Below are positions 24,436 to 33,119 of a stretch of 64,000 bases of DNA, in pieces. Position numbers and translations under genes: made by a program. The notes beneath the pieces are model-generated. The model ran no database searches and was not told the DNA's origin. It saw only the letters and a program-made list of their open reading frames with translations. Within the stretch, counting starts at the first letter, position 1. Each line of letters starts with the position of its first letter. The DNA comes from Verrucomicrobiota bacterium (lineage in GTDB: Bacteria > Verrucomicrobiota > Verrucomicrobiia > JADLBR01), in contig JAKQKQ010000188.1 of NCBI GenBank assembly GCA_029560585.1, forward strand, positions 1-64,000, in the 5' to 3' direction.

Positions 24436-25863
24436 TCAGAACAGATTGAGGTTCTCCACCATCACGCATCGCCTGGATCGCGTGAAGGTCATGGGGGTGG
24501 TGACGCCCTCGCCGGTGGGGGTGGCGATGGAGAAGCTGAGGAAGCCCTCGCCGCCGAGCCCCAATCCCGTCATGCAGGGCCCATTCTTGATGAACAGGGT
24601 GGTGTCGACGGCCTGCGCCATCTTGGTGAGGCGGCCGACGTGGACGGAGTGCATGATGGCGGTGTGCCTGTAGCCATGCTCGGCGCGGATGGCCGCCTCG
24701 ATGCCCTCGTCGACATCCTTCACCCGCACGATCGGGATGAAGGCCATCATCTGCTCCTCCTGAACGAAGGGGTGTTTCTCGTCGGTTTCGCCAAAGAGCA
24801 GGTCGCACTTGTCGGGGACCTGGATGCCGATCTGTTGCCCGAGGAACTTCGGCCCCTGGCCGACGAGCTTCTTGTTCAACTGCGGGTGCGGGCAGCCGGC
24901 GCCCTGGCCCGGGGGGAACGTGAAGGCGGCCTTGGTGAGGGAGTCGATCTGTGGGCCGGTCAACTGCATCGCGCCGGCGCGCTTGAGCGCGGCGATCAGG
25001 GCATCGGCGACGGACGCGACGACGAAGACCTCTTTCTCGCCGATGCAGAGGAGGTTGTTGTCGTAGGCGCCGCCCTGGATGATGCTGCGGGCGGCGCGGT
25101 CGAGGTCGGCGGTTTCGTCCACGACGACGGGCGGATTGCCGGGGCCGGCGCAGATCGCGCGCTTGCCGGTTTTCATGGCGGCCTTGACGACGCCCGGGCC
25201 GCCGGTGACGCAGAGGAGGCCGACGCGCTCGTCGGCGCACATCGTGTTGAAGGTATCGAGGGTGGGTTTGCGGACCGTCGTGAGTAGGTCGGGGATGCCG
25301 GTCTCGCGGAAGATGCCCTCGTTGTAGGCGCGGATTGCTACGGCGGCGCAGTTGCAGGCCGAGGGGTGGGTGTTGAAGACCACCGCATTGCCGGCCGCGA
25401 TCATGTTGATGGCGTTGCCGGTGAGCGTTGGGATGCTGTGCGTCGAGGGCGTCACGGCGCCGATCACGCCCCACGGGGCGAAGTCGATGATCGTCAGGCC
25501 GAAGTCGCCGCTGAAGGCCATGCGCTCCAAAAATTCGACGCCCGGGACGAGGCGGCCGCATATGCCCAGTTTCTCGATCTTGTGGTCGAGGCGGCCGATC
25601 TTGGTCTCGTCCAGCTCGAGCGGCCCCCACTCGCCGGCCTTCTCCTCGGACATGCGGCGGATGACGCCGAGGGCCTTCTTTCGGGCCTCGGTGCCGGCAT
25701 CGCGCAGTTTCTCGAACGAGGCGCGCGCGGCGCCGACGGCGTCCTCCATCTTGTCGTAGACGCCGAAACCGGTCTGGCCCGACGCAACGACGGTGGACTG
25801 CTTCTCGAGGCGCGCGAGCACCTCCTTCACGACGCGTGATACGATCTGTTCATCCATTTTCAT
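24436..25863 (-). CDS. CoA-acylating aldehyde dehydrogenase (PduP-like) with N-terminal encapsulation peptide
   Basis: This 475-residue enzyme oxidises an aldehyde, here probably lactaldehyde, to acyl-CoA with NAD. Residues 3-18 (DEQIVSRVVKEVLARL) form the amphipathic targeting helix, then a linker leads to the dehydrogenase core. Visible are VTPSTHSIPTLTGNAINMIAAGN, VTGGPGVVKAAMKTGK, CAGPGNPPVVVDETADL and the catalytic cysteine in DNNLLCIGEKE. GAGG six bases before the ATG at 25863 fixes the start. The gene is mid-operon between BMC-P and the four-helix-bundle gene. Its CoA product feeds PduL. Confidence 0.92.
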   Translation of the reverse strand: MKMDEQIVSRVVKEVLARLEKQSTVVASGQTGFGVYDKMEDAVGAARASFEKLRDAGTEARKKALGVIRRMSEEKAGEWGPLELDETKIGRLDHKIEKLGICGRLVPGVEFLERMAFSGDFGLTIIDFAPWGVIGAVTPSTHSIPTLTGNAINMIAAGNAVVFNTHPSACNCAAVAIRAYNEGIFRETGIPDLLTTVRKPTLDTFNTMCADERVGLLCVTGGPGVVKAAMKTGKRAICAGPGNPPVVVDETADLDRAARSIIQGGAYDNNLLCIGEKEVFVVASVADALIAALKRAGAMQLTGPQIDSLTKAAFTFPPGQGAGCPHPQLNKKLVGQGPKFLGQQIGIQVPDKCDLLFGETDEKHPFVQEEQMMAFIPIVRVKDVDEGIEAAIRAEHGYRHTAIMHSVHVGRLTKMAQAVDTTLFIKNGPCMTGLGLGGEGFLSFSIATPTGEGVTTPMTFTRSRRCVMVENLNLF

Positions 25864-25945
25864 TCGAACCTCAAATCCCACTTCATCTGGCACCGAGTCC
25901 GCGAGGACGGGTGTGCGTTCGTGTCCATCCGCAGCTCAAACCGCG

Positions 25946-26257
25946 TCACCCGCCCGCGCGGTAGACGATCTTTTTGCCGATGTCGACCGTGTCGACGATG
26001 CCGACGACGACGGCGTCCACGGGCGAATCCTTGTCGCTCATCCCGAGGCGCGCGGAGCTACCTTGGGCGACGAGGACCATCTCGCCCTCGCCTGCGCCGA
26101 TCTGGTCCACTGCGACGAGCGTGGAGCCACCGGCGCGCAGCGCGGTGGCCTCCGGTGAATCCGCCGTGAATGGCCGGACCAGCAACAGTTTGTTGCCGAG
26201 GATCTTGCCGTGCTTCTTGGTGGCGACGACGCTGCCTTCGACCCTAGCGAGGATCAT
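25946..26257 (-). CDS. BMC-P shell vertex protein (EutN/CcmL family) 3
   Basis: A 103-residue EutN/CcmL protein starting MILARVEGSVVATKKHGKILGNKLLLVRP, with VAVDQIGAGEGEMVLVAQGSSAR and DAVVVGIVDTVDI, the closest of the three to the canonical vertex protein. A longer in-frame extension to 26335 is not supported because the fold starts at MILARVEG. It follows the BMC-H gene by 22 bp. Confidence 0.92.
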   Translation of the reverse strand: MILARVEGSVVATKKHGKILGNKLLLVRPFTADSPEATALRAGGSTLVAVDQIGAGEGEMVLVAQGSSARLGMSDKDSPVDAVVVGIVDTVDIGKKIVYRAGG

Positions 26258-26279
26258 GGCGATGCCCTCCGGGGGCCGC

Positions 26280-26558
26280 TCACTTGGCCTTCGGCAGCAC
26301 CGCGCCGAGGTCGCCATGCGGGCGTGCGATGACATCCACCGACACGACCTCGCCGAGCGCCTGCGCCGCGTTGCGGCCCGCCTCGGTGGCGGCCTTGACG
26401 GCGGCCACGTCGCCCTGGACGACGACCGTGACCATGGCGTTGCCGACCTGGGTCAGCGGACCGACCAGCTCGACGTTGGCGGACTTCAGCATGGCGTCCG
26501 TCGCCTCGACGAGCGCGATCAGGCCGCGCGTTTCGATCATTCCGATTGCCTGGCTCAT
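26280..26558 (-). CDS. BMC-H shell hexamer protein 1
   Basis: A 92-residue single-domain BMC protein of the PduA/EutM type: [27 protein letters not shown] at the N-terminus, GDVAAVKAATEAG in the middle and SVDVIARPHGDL near the pore end. It makes flat shell facets. An in-frame upstream extension reads as low-complexity non-coding sequence, and a purine-rich AGGAGAA lies just before this ATG. Confidence 0.93.
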   Translation of the reverse strand: MSQAIGMIETRGLIALVEATDAMLKSANVELVGPLTQVGNAMVTVVVQGDVAAVKAATEAGRNAAQALGEVVSVDVIARPHGDLGAVLPKAK

Positions 26559-26619
26559 GGTTCTCCTTGTCTCTGTTTCTTCCGTACTCTGAATTCTGGG
26601 TTTATCTGAAATGCGTTTT

Positions 26620-27828
26620 CTAATGGGCCCGGCCGTGGCCGAGTTTCTCCCACGCGTTGCGCGCGATGATGATCTCTTCATTGGTGGGTATGACGCGGAC
26701 CTCGATGGCCGAGCCCGCGGCGGAGATGACGGCCTCGCGGCCGGTGGCCGCGTCGTTGGCGGCGGGGTCGAGGCGGAGGCCGCAGAACTCCATGCCGGCG
26801 CAGACCTCGGCGCGGAGGTCGGGGTTGTGCTCGCCGATGCCGCCGGCAAAAATGAGGATGTCGGCGCCGTTCAGTTCGACGAGGAACTGGCCGATGTATT
26901 TGCGGATCGAATCGACGAAGACGGCGAGGGCCGTGCGCGCGTCGGCGTTGCCGGCGCTGGCCGCGGCGCGGACGTCGCGGATGTCGCCCGAATCGAGGCC
27001 GGACATGCCCTTGAGACCGGCATTTTTCGCCAGCTCGGCCTCCATCTGTTCTATCGTGAGACCGGCGATCTTCTGGACGTAGAGGGCCGCGAAAACGTCG
27101 AAATCGCCAACGCGATTGTTGTGGGGAAGGCCGCTTTGGGCGGTCATGCCCCAGGAGGAATCGACGGCGACGCCGTCGCGGACGGCGCAGATCGAGGAGC
27201 TGCCACCGAGGTGGCACGAGATCATGCGGAGTTTCTTGGTGCCGCGGATCTCGGCGGCGCGTTCGGTGACGTAGCGGTGGCTGGCGCCGTGGAAGCCCTC
27301 GCGTCGGATGCCATATTTCGTCTCCCACTCCAGGGGGATGGGGAAGCGGCGCCTTGCGCGCGGGAGGTTGTCATAGAACGCCGTCTCGAAGGTGCCGATG
27401 CACGGCAACTCGGGCTGGCGGGCCTGGAACGCGCGGACAGCCTGGACGTACGGCGGGTTGTGCGCCGGAAGCAGCGTGTACAGCGCCTCCATCGCCGCCA
27501 GCACGCGGTCGTCGAGGAGCTGCGTGCCGGAGATGCCCTTGGCCATCACGGGCTTGAAGCCAACCGCGGCCAGGTCCCCGAGGCCACCGAGCGCGCGACC
27601 GCGGAGCTTCTCCTCGACGAGCGCGATGGCCGCCCCGTAGTCGGGGAACGCCGCCTGCCCCTCCTCGGGGGCAGCGTCGCCGACCTGCGCCTTCCACGCG
27701 CCCTGGGGCGCGCCGATGCGCTCGACGGCGCCGCGCGCGAGCAGGCGCTCGGACGGCATCTCGAACAAGCGGAACTTGAACGAGGTGCTGCCGATGTTGG
27801 CGACCAGGATCTTGTTCTTGGCTTCCAC
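26620..27828 (-). CDS. Acetate/propionate kinase homologue (divergent)
   Basis: A 402-residue member of the acetate kinase family; it would take the acyl-phosphate made by PduL and form ATP. FHGASHRYV and MSGLDSGDIRDVRAAA are clear. Several signature residues differ from AckA: NIGSTSFKF instead of NxGSSSxK, CHLGGSSS instead of HLGNGxS, and GGIGEHNPDLR instead of GGIGEN. This points to a specialised clade, plausibly for lactyl-phosphate. It sits between shell genes, so it is co-regulated with the compartment. No targeting peptide is visible. Confidence 0.85.
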   Translation of the reverse strand: MEAKNKILVANIGSTSFKFRLFEMPSERLLARGAVERIGAPQGAWKAQVGDAAPEEGQAAFPDYGAAIALVEEKLRGRALGGLGDLAAVGFKPVMAKGISGTQLLDDRVLAAMEALYTLLPAHNPPYVQAVRAFQARQPELPCIGTFETAFYDNLPRARRRFPIPLEWETKYGIRREGFHGASHRYVTERAAEIRGTKKLRMISCHLGGSSSICAVRDGVAVDSSWGMTAQSGLPHNNRVGDFDVFAALYVQKIAGLTIEQMEAELAKNAGLKGMSGLDSGDIRDVRAAASAGNADARTALAVFVDSIRKYIGQFLVELNGADILIFAGGIGEHNPDLRAEVCAGMEFCGLRLDPAANDAATGREAVISAAGSAIEVRVIPTNEEIIIARNAWEKLGHGRAH

Positions 27829-27891
27829 GTCATCCTCCCCCGCGCGATGCGCGCGGGGTCAGCCGGGGCACGGCGACCGCGCCCCGGCGCA

Positions 27892-28188
27892 TCACTTCGC
27901 CGCGGCCTTGTTGGCCAGGAATCTGCCCAGCTTGGACAGATCCTCGTGCGGGCGCGGGATCACGTGCACCGCGATCACCTCGCCGATCGCAGCGGCCGCC
28001 GTGGCGCCCGCCTCGACCGCCGCCTTGACCGCGGCCACTTCGCCCCTGACAAAAGTCGACACGAAGCCCGAGCCGATCTTCTCCCAGCCGATGAGTTCGA
28101 CATTCGCCGATTTGAGCATCGCGTCCGTCGCCTCGAACAGCGGGGTCAACCCGCGGGTCTCGATCATTCCGATAGCTTGTCCTGCCAT
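27892..28188 (-). CDS. BMC-H shell hexamer protein 2
   Basis: A 98-residue BMC-domain protein: [34 protein letters not shown] reduced to the family pattern, then [13 protein letters not shown] and [13 protein letters not shown] 15-residue basic, alanine-rich tail (FLANKAAAK) extends the core. It is closely similar to BMC-H 1, so the pair probably arose by duplication. Confidence 0.93.
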   Translation of the reverse strand: MAGQAIGMIETRGLTPLFEATDAMLKSANVELIGWEKIGSGFVSTFVRGEVAAVKAAVEAGATAAAAIGEVIAVHVIPRPHEDLSKLGRFLANKAAAK

Positions 28189-28214
28189 ATGTTTGTCCTC
28201 CGTGTGTGTGTGGC

Positions 28215-28484
28215 TCAGGCCGTGAAGAAGGCCAACAGGCCATCGCTCGGCCGCGCGATGATGTGCGACCCGACCAGGTTGCCCACGCGCGTCGCGGCCT
28301 CCTTGCCGGCCTCCACCGCGGCGCGGACGCTGCCCACGTCGCCGGTCACGATGGTGGTGATCAGCGATCCGCCGATGGGGATCGACTTGATCAGTTTCAC
28401 GTTCGCGGCCTTGACCATCGCGTCGCTGGCCTCGACCAGCCCCACGTAGCCGCGGGTTTCTATGATTCCGAGTGCGTCGTTCAT
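28215..28484 (-). CDS. BMC-H shell hexamer protein 3
   Basis: An 89-residue BMC-domain protein: [50 protein letters not shown] and [15 protein letters not shown]. The pore-loop region ([13 protein letters not shown]) differs from the other two hexamers, so its pore may pass different molecules. No tandem-domain BMC-T protein occurs in the operon. Confidence 0.93.
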   Translation of the reverse strand: MNDALGIIETRGYVGLVEASDAMVKAANVKLIKSIPIGGSLITTIVTGDVGSVRAAVEAGKEAATRVGNLVGSHIIARPSDGLLAFFTA

Positions 28485-28518
28485 GTTACCTCTGTGTTGT
28501 TGCTCCGATTTCGCTGCT

Positions 28519-29187
28519 TCAGCGCAAAAGCTCCACGCGGTCGGCCGCGTCCAGATTGCAGGCGTTGGCCTCGTCGGTGTCGATGTGCACCTCCAGCTTG
28601 AAGGTCTTGTCCACGCGCACCAGGAGGTCGTCGAAGATCGTCGTGCAGTCCTTTGAGACCACGCGCAGCTTCATGCGGTCGAGGTGCTTCACCCCGTAGA
28701 AGACCGCGTCCTCCGGCGACATGTGCACGTGCCGCGCCGCCCGGATGATCCCATCCCGCATCTCCAGCATCCCCGCCGGGCCCATCACGAACCCCCCAGG
28801 CGTGCCCGCGATGTCGCCCGACATCCGCACCGGCACGTCGATGCCCAGCTGGACCGCGTCGGTCACCGCCAACTCGATCTGCGTCAGATTCCGCGTCGGC
28901 CCGAGGATCCGCAGATTCGGGATGATCCGCCGCCGCGGGCCAATCAGCGTCACCGTCGCCGTCGAGGCGAACTGCCCCTCCTGGTACAGCCACTTGTGCA
29001 CCTCGAGCTTGGAGCCCGGCCCGAACAGCACCTCCAGATTCTCCTGCGACACATGCATGTGCCGCGCGGAGCTGTTCACCACGAGCTGCGGCACCGCCGG
29101 CAGATCCGGCCGCTTCGCCATCTCGCGAAACACCGTCTCGCGCACGATGCGCTGGACCAGATCCCGGCTGGGGGCAATGGTGGCCAT
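28519..29187 (-). CDS. pduL: PduL-type phosphate acyltransferase
   Basis: A 222-residue PduL enzyme that turns acyl-CoA plus phosphate into acyl-phosphate, recycling CoA inside the compartment. The two zinc-binding blocks are VNSSARHMHVSQENLE and IIRAARHVHMSPEDA; LRILGPTRNLTQIELAVTDA and SGDIAGTPG are also typical. Residues 8-24 (DLVQRIVRETVFREMAK) look like an encapsulation peptide. It is the first enzyme gene after the regulator, with a 50-bp gap that contains a TGAC-N4-GTCA palindrome. Confidence 0.93.
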   Translation of the reverse strand: MATIAPSRDLVQRIVRETVFREMAKRPDLPAVPQLVVNSSARHMHVSQENLEVLFGPGSKLEVHKWLYQEGQFASTATVTLIGPRRRIIPNLRILGPTRNLTQIELAVTDAVQLGIDVPVRMSGDIAGTPGGFVMGPAGMLEMRDGIIRAARHVHMSPEDAVFYGVKHLDRMKLRVVSKDCTTIFDDLLVRVDKTFKLEVHIDTDEANACNLDAADRVELLR

Positions 29188-29201
29188 TGGGTTTTAATGA
29201 T

Positions 29202-29213
29202 TGACTTCCGTCA
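29202..29213. promoter_or_regulatory. Candidate operator upstream of pduL
   Basis: The palindrome TGACTTCCGTCA lies 15 nt upstream of the pduL start in the gap after the DeoR-type regulator gene. It could be a site for that regulator, by position alone. Confidence 0.3.
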
Positions 29214-29237
29214 TATTCCCACGCCCGGCGCGGGCCG

Positions 29238-30029
29238 TCAAGCGGTTTTTTCGCTGGCGCGGATGAGGTGGTCTTTGGGGAGGTCGACACCGGCGGCCCT
29301 GAGGCGCGCGGGGGTGGCCTCGGTGAGCAGGTGGATGGAATCGGACCACGGCAGGACGAAGAAGGGGGTGCGCTGGCCAAGTTTGGTGGCATCGGCGCAG
29401 AGGATGACGCGGACGGAGCGGCGGGCGGCGGCGCGCTGGAGGCGGATGATTTCCTCCTGGGAATTCCAGGAGCCTTCGGCGGTGACGCCCTCGGCGCCGA
29501 GAAAGGCTACGTCGATGTGCCAGTGGCCGAGGGAGCGGCGTGCCGCGTCGCCGAGGAGGACGGATTGGCGGGCGAGGAAACGGCCGCCCAGGAGGTAGAC
29601 TTGGAGGGCCTCGACGGGGGCGAGGAGTTCGGCGCAGGGGATGTTGCAGGTGACGACCGTCAGGGGGGAGATGGGGTTTTCGCGGAGCGCCTCGGCGACC
29701 GCGAAGGGGGTGGTGCCGCCGTCGAGGTAGCAGGTCTGGCCGGGCTTGAGGAGGTCGCGGGCCGCGCGGCCGATCTGGCGCTTGGCGGCGGCGTTGGCCG
29801 TCTGTCGCTGGCGGAACGAGGGGAAGTTGGCGTTGTAATCGCTCAGCGCGCCCCCGTAGGTCCGGGTGATCCGCCGCTCGCGCTCCAGGGCGGCGAGATC
29901 GCGCCGCGCCGTCGCCTCGGAGATCCGCAGCCGGCGGCACAGCTCGGAGACCGGGAGGTATCGGAACTGGGAGAGAAGGCTCGCCACCTCGTCGCGGCGC
30001 TTCCGAATCACGTGCTCGGGTACTCGCAC
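29238..30029 (-). CDS. DeoR-family transcriptional regulator of the microcompartment operon
   Basis: The 263-residue protein has an N-terminal DeoR helix-turn-helix (YLPVSELCRRLRISEATARRDLAALE) and a C-terminal DeoRC sugar-phosphate sensor domain with CYLDGGTTPFAVAEAL, VVTCNIPCAELLA and LGAEGVTAEGSWNSQEEII. Family members are usually repressors released by a phosphorylated sugar intermediate. As first gene of the leftward operon it probably senses fuculose-1-P, rhamnulose-1-P or a product. The 390 bp upstream carry no gene. Confidence 0.9.
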   Translation of the reverse strand: MRVPEHVIRKRRDEVASLLSQFRYLPVSELCRRLRISEATARRDLAALERERRITRTYGGALSDYNANFPSFRQRQTANAAAKRQIGRAARDLLKPGQTCYLDGGTTPFAVAEALRENPISPLTVVTCNIPCAELLAPVEALQVYLLGGRFLARQSVLLGDAARRSLGHWHIDVAFLGAEGVTAEGSWNSQEEIIRLQRAAARRSVRVILCADATKLGQRTPFFVLPWSDSIHLLTEATPARLRAAGVDLPKDHLIRASEKTA

Positions 30030-30197
30030 GAGACACCCATTACCCCGTAAATGCTCGAAGGCAATCAGTTTCGGGGAGGGGGCGCATGGCAGGAGTCAAA
30101 GGCCGAAACCAGGGGGCAGGCAACAGCGAGGGGATCCCGCCCACCCCCACGCGGGATGCGGACAGGTCCCGCCCGATGCCGCGCCAGCGCTGTGGGA

Positions 30198-30222
30198 TGT
30201 CAAGAATCGAGAGTTGACCCCC
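30198..30222 (-). repeat. 25-bp inverted repeat, left copy
   Basis: TGTCAAGAATCGAGAGTTGACCCCC is the exact reverse complement, except for its last base, of the copy at 31937-31962. The two enclose a 1.7-kb segment holding one gene. The gap 30030-30423 has no gene apart from this element. Confidence 0.75.
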
Positions 30223-30423
30223 GCCCATAGACTATCGCCCGAGGCGATCGCGCTAGACCAAGCTGCGCTACGGCCCGAATGGGCGGTCAATACGTCCCAA
30301 GCACGGGCTTTTGAAAGAGAAATTCTCGGGGGGGATTCGCCGCTGCGCAAGGCCATCGCCGCGGCACGGGGATGGCAGCCAGAGCGAAGCAGATGGCTGC
30401 GGGGAGGCCGGGAAGCATGGATT

Positions 30424-31797
30424 CTACCACCGGGCGAGCCGCAGCAGCTCATCCGGCGTGAGGACACGATTGAACACAGCCACACCGTCGACGAAAAAGT
30501 CCGAGCCGTGTTCGAGCGTGTCATACTGGACGGTGGTGCGACCGATCGTAAACGGGGCGCCACCGGTCACGAGCTTCTTTGCCGGGTTGCCGACTCTTCC
30601 GCCTGGCCCATGCAATTCGGCAACAATCTCATCGCCTTCCCGAGTGACTTGGGGCAGGGCGGCTGTGTTGCCGTGCTGGGCGGCAATCCTTAATGGTTTG
30701 TCGAGAATGCTCTGGCCTTGTCGCAGAACGTCAACGGAGATCACAAGCTGGTGCGTGTCTGCACTCGGAAGCTTGTCGTTCTCATAAGTAATGCTCCCGT
30801 CAAAGAGATTGGCATCCAAACGGTGTTCAAACACGCCCGTGCTTTGGACATCGTAGCCGTTAAATTTCAGCAGAAACCGCTTCGGGTGGTAGATCTGGTG
30901 CCTAAAGGTCACCGGGTTGGCTGAGGCTTCACCAGTGATGTGATAGACCGAGCGTTCCACGGGATCCGTTTGAAAACACGGGTGGGCGATCCCGTTCAGG
31001 TACGCGGTCAAGGCGCCGGTTTGCGGCTGGAAAGTGATTGCCACGCATCCCCATTGCCGATCATGGAGCACGCCTCCGTCAATGGCGCGTACACGTGCGA
31101 ATTCGCTTCCAGGGTGTCTGGACTGCGGGTAACTGGATGCCCCCGTTGCGGAGAGGTGTGCGACCGTGCTATGCGAATGAAACAGATTGGCAAAGATCGC
31201 ATACTGTCGTCGACCGGCATGGCGGTCCCAGCCTGTGCCGTCGTTAATGCCGGCATCCCATATTCCCGCCACCAGCAGACGCGGCCCGATGTACTTTACG
31301 TAGGCCAGCATCGTAAATGGCATGCGGCCGTGAATATCCAATGCGCCACGGTCAAACACCATGCGCGGCACTTCACCAAAGACATATCCCCGCTGGAACC
31401 GGATCGCCCGCCCGATTGGGCCGCTCGTATCAAATTCCAATGGCTGAAACGGCCAACTTCCGGGAGTATACAGCTGAGGGTTCATAGCCCGCCGCAGGTA
31501 AAGCGGATAGCTCCTCTCCGCTGCTGCGGAATCATAGGCTGATTGCCATGGACGGTCTTGATTCTCGGTGAACTTCCAGAAAGCGACCAACCCCCGCATG
31601 GTCTCAATCGTCTCACTCAAACGCCGGGAAGTTGACGTCGCGCAAAATCGGCGATCATCACCACCTTTAGCGGGCTGTCCTGACACCACGAGGAGGATGC
31701 AGACGGATAGGAGCTTGCTTCCGGCGGCCCGTCGGGCCGTGCCCGACTCCGTTGGCCGCCGGGAGGCCGGAACCCCGGGGTGAACCAGTCCGGCCAT
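30424..31797 (-). CDS. Secreted LamG/concanavalin-like domain protein
   Basis: A 457-residue exported protein. ETMRGLVAFWKFTEN begins a concanavalin-like lectin domain common in PVC secreted proteins; FDTSGPIGRAIRFQRGYVF, FTMLAYVKYIGP, WGCVAITFQPQTGALTAYLNGIAH and a final FFVDGVAVFNRVLTPDELLRLARW complete it. The signal (LLSVCILLVVSGQPAKG) is preceded by a long polar stretch, so the start is uncertain. Its base composition is visibly less GC-rich than its neighbours, and inverted repeats flank the gene. It may bind polysaccharide. No catalytic site is evident. Confidence 0.6.
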   Translation of the reverse strand: MAGLVHPGVPASRRPTESGTARRAAGSKLLSVCILLVVSGQPAKGGDDRRFCATSTSRRLSETIETMRGLVAFWKFTENQDRPWQSAYDSAAAERSYPLYLRRAMNPQLYTPGSWPFQPLEFDTSGPIGRAIRFQRGYVFGEVPRMVFDRGALDIHGRMPFTMLAYVKYIGPRLLVAGIWDAGINDGTGWDRHAGRRQYAIFANLFHSHSTVAHLSATGASSYPQSRHPGSEFARVRAIDGGVLHDRQWGCVAITFQPQTGALTAYLNGIAHPCFQTDPVERSVYHITGEASANPVTFRHQIYHPKRFLLKFNGYDVQSTGVFEHRLDANLFDGSITYENDKLPSADTHQLVISVDVLRQGQSILDKPLRIAAQHGNTAALPQVTREGDEIVAELHGPGGRVGNPAKKLVTGGAPFTIGRTTVQYDTLEHGSDFFVDGVAVFNRVLTPDELLRLARW

Positions 31798-31936
31798 GCC
31801 AAGAGGGAAGCGGAGGGGAAGCCAAGAGTCGAGCGGGAAGTGTGGCGGCGACGCGCTGGTCCGGCCGGGCTTTCCCCTCTGCCAGATTTTGGCCGATAGC
31901 GGAGGGGTGAGCGATCGAACGTCCACAAGTCGTATC

Positions 31937-31962
31937 GGGGTCAACTCTCGATTCTTGACATC
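31937..31962 (+). repeat. 25-bp inverted repeat, right copy
   Basis: GGGGTCAACTCTCGATTC continuing TTGACATC, facing the copy at 30198. A diverged relative (56151) lies 170 bp from a REP-associated transposase remnant, linking this sequence to that element family. Confidence 0.75.
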
Positions 31963-32134
31963 GGCATTAGTCTGTCCGGACGGCAGGCGAGGATACCGTG
32001 GCGGGGCTCCGCTTGTGGGCCTGGGGGCGTTTTGTTAGCTTTGATGGGTGATCGGTGGCGCTTCGAGGCGACGCGGTGCGGGCGGAAGGGCGAGGCGCTT
32101 TGGGCGGGGCGGTGGCGGTGTCATCGAGGGGTGC

Positions 32135-32998
32135 GTGCGGGCGCCGATCCTGTATCCCGATCCGGCTGTACCGGTCATTGCCTACTCGGGGCGGGTGGGG
32201 CGGGTGGGCCAATTCCACATGCACACCGATGAGGACTGGGAACTGTGCTACATCGCGAGCGGGGAGGCGGAGTACCGCATGGGGTCCGAGAGACTGCGCC
32301 TGGGCCCTGGGGAGATGCTGGTTATACGGCCGGAGGACCCCCATGTTTGCCTTGGCTGGCGGGGGGAGAGGTTCGTGGCGATTTTTCGGCGATGGGTTTT
32401 GCGCGGGGCGCGCCTGTCGGTGCGGTGCGGTGGGAAGATCGGGCTGGAGGTGGCGGGGGTGCGGATCCCGCGGCGGACGTGCGTCGTGCCGTGGCGCAGG
32501 ACGACGGTCGAATACCTGTTGGATCGGCTGAGGCGCGAATCTTTCGGGGGCCAGCGCGCGAAATCGTCGATGTGCGCGGCGCTGCTGGCGCAACTCCTGT
32601 TGGAGCTGGCGCGCAGCGAGGGGGAGCGCGGTATAGCGCGGCCTGTCCAACCGGGGGGCATTCCGGGGAGCATCGTGGAGCGGATGTGCGAAGCGATCCG
32701 TGCGCAGCTCGATCGACCCTGGTCGCTTGCGGACCTCGTCAAGCACAGCGGTTACAGCAGCACGCAGCTCAGCGTCTTGTTTCGGCGGGCGACGGGCCAG
32801 AGCCCCCGGCAATGGCTCTCGCAGGAACGCATCCACCGCGCCTGCCAGATCCTGGCGCATTCGGACGAGACCGCGGCGCAGATCGCGAGCGAGGTGGGGT
32901 TCGGCACGCGGTCGCAGTTCTATCGGGCCTTCCACAAGATCACGGGCACGACGCCGGAGCGGTACCGGTCGGCGCTGCGCCATGAGGCGCAACCGTAA
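32135..32998 (+). CDS. AraC-family transcriptional regulator
   Basis: A 287-residue AraC-type activator with an N-terminal cupin ligand domain (FHMHTDEDWELCYIASGEAEY, GPGEMLVIRPEDPHVC) and two C-terminal helix-turn-helices (SLADLVKHSGYSSTQLSVLFRRATGQSP and AAQIASEVGFGTRSQFYRAFHKITGTTPERYR). The GTG at 32135 has GAGGGG directly upstream and fits the cupin start; an in-frame ATG at 32048 is the alternative. It probably controls the secreted enzymes downstream (33120-40715) in response to a sugar. Confidence 0.9.
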   Translation: MRAPILYPDPAVPVIAYSGRVGRVGQFHMHTDEDWELCYIASGEAEYRMGSERLRLGPGEMLVIRPEDPHVCLGWRGERFVAIFRRWVLRGARLSVRCGGKIGLEVAGVRIPRRTCVVPWRRTTVEYLLDRLRRESFGGQRAKSSMCAALLAQLLLELARSEGERGIARPVQPGGIPGSIVERMCEAIRAQLDRPWSLADLVKHSGYSSTQLSVLFRRATGQSPRQWLSQERIHRACQILAHSDETAAQIASEVGFGTRSQFYRAFHKITGTTPERYRSALRHEAQP

Positions 32999-33119
32999 CA
33001 ACTGCGACGGCGACCGTAATCGGTGCGACACGCGCGGTCGCGGGATCGGGTAAAAGGACTGGGAAAGCGGTCCGCCGCAACGTATGCTCGCGACTGGCAG
33101 ACTGAGGCAAAAGGGTGCG

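Noticed and set aside
26611-28449. 612-codon plus-strand frame
   Set aside because: It is the complement of acetate kinase and BMC-H genes; the composition is Gly/Ala/Arg-rich and no motif appears.
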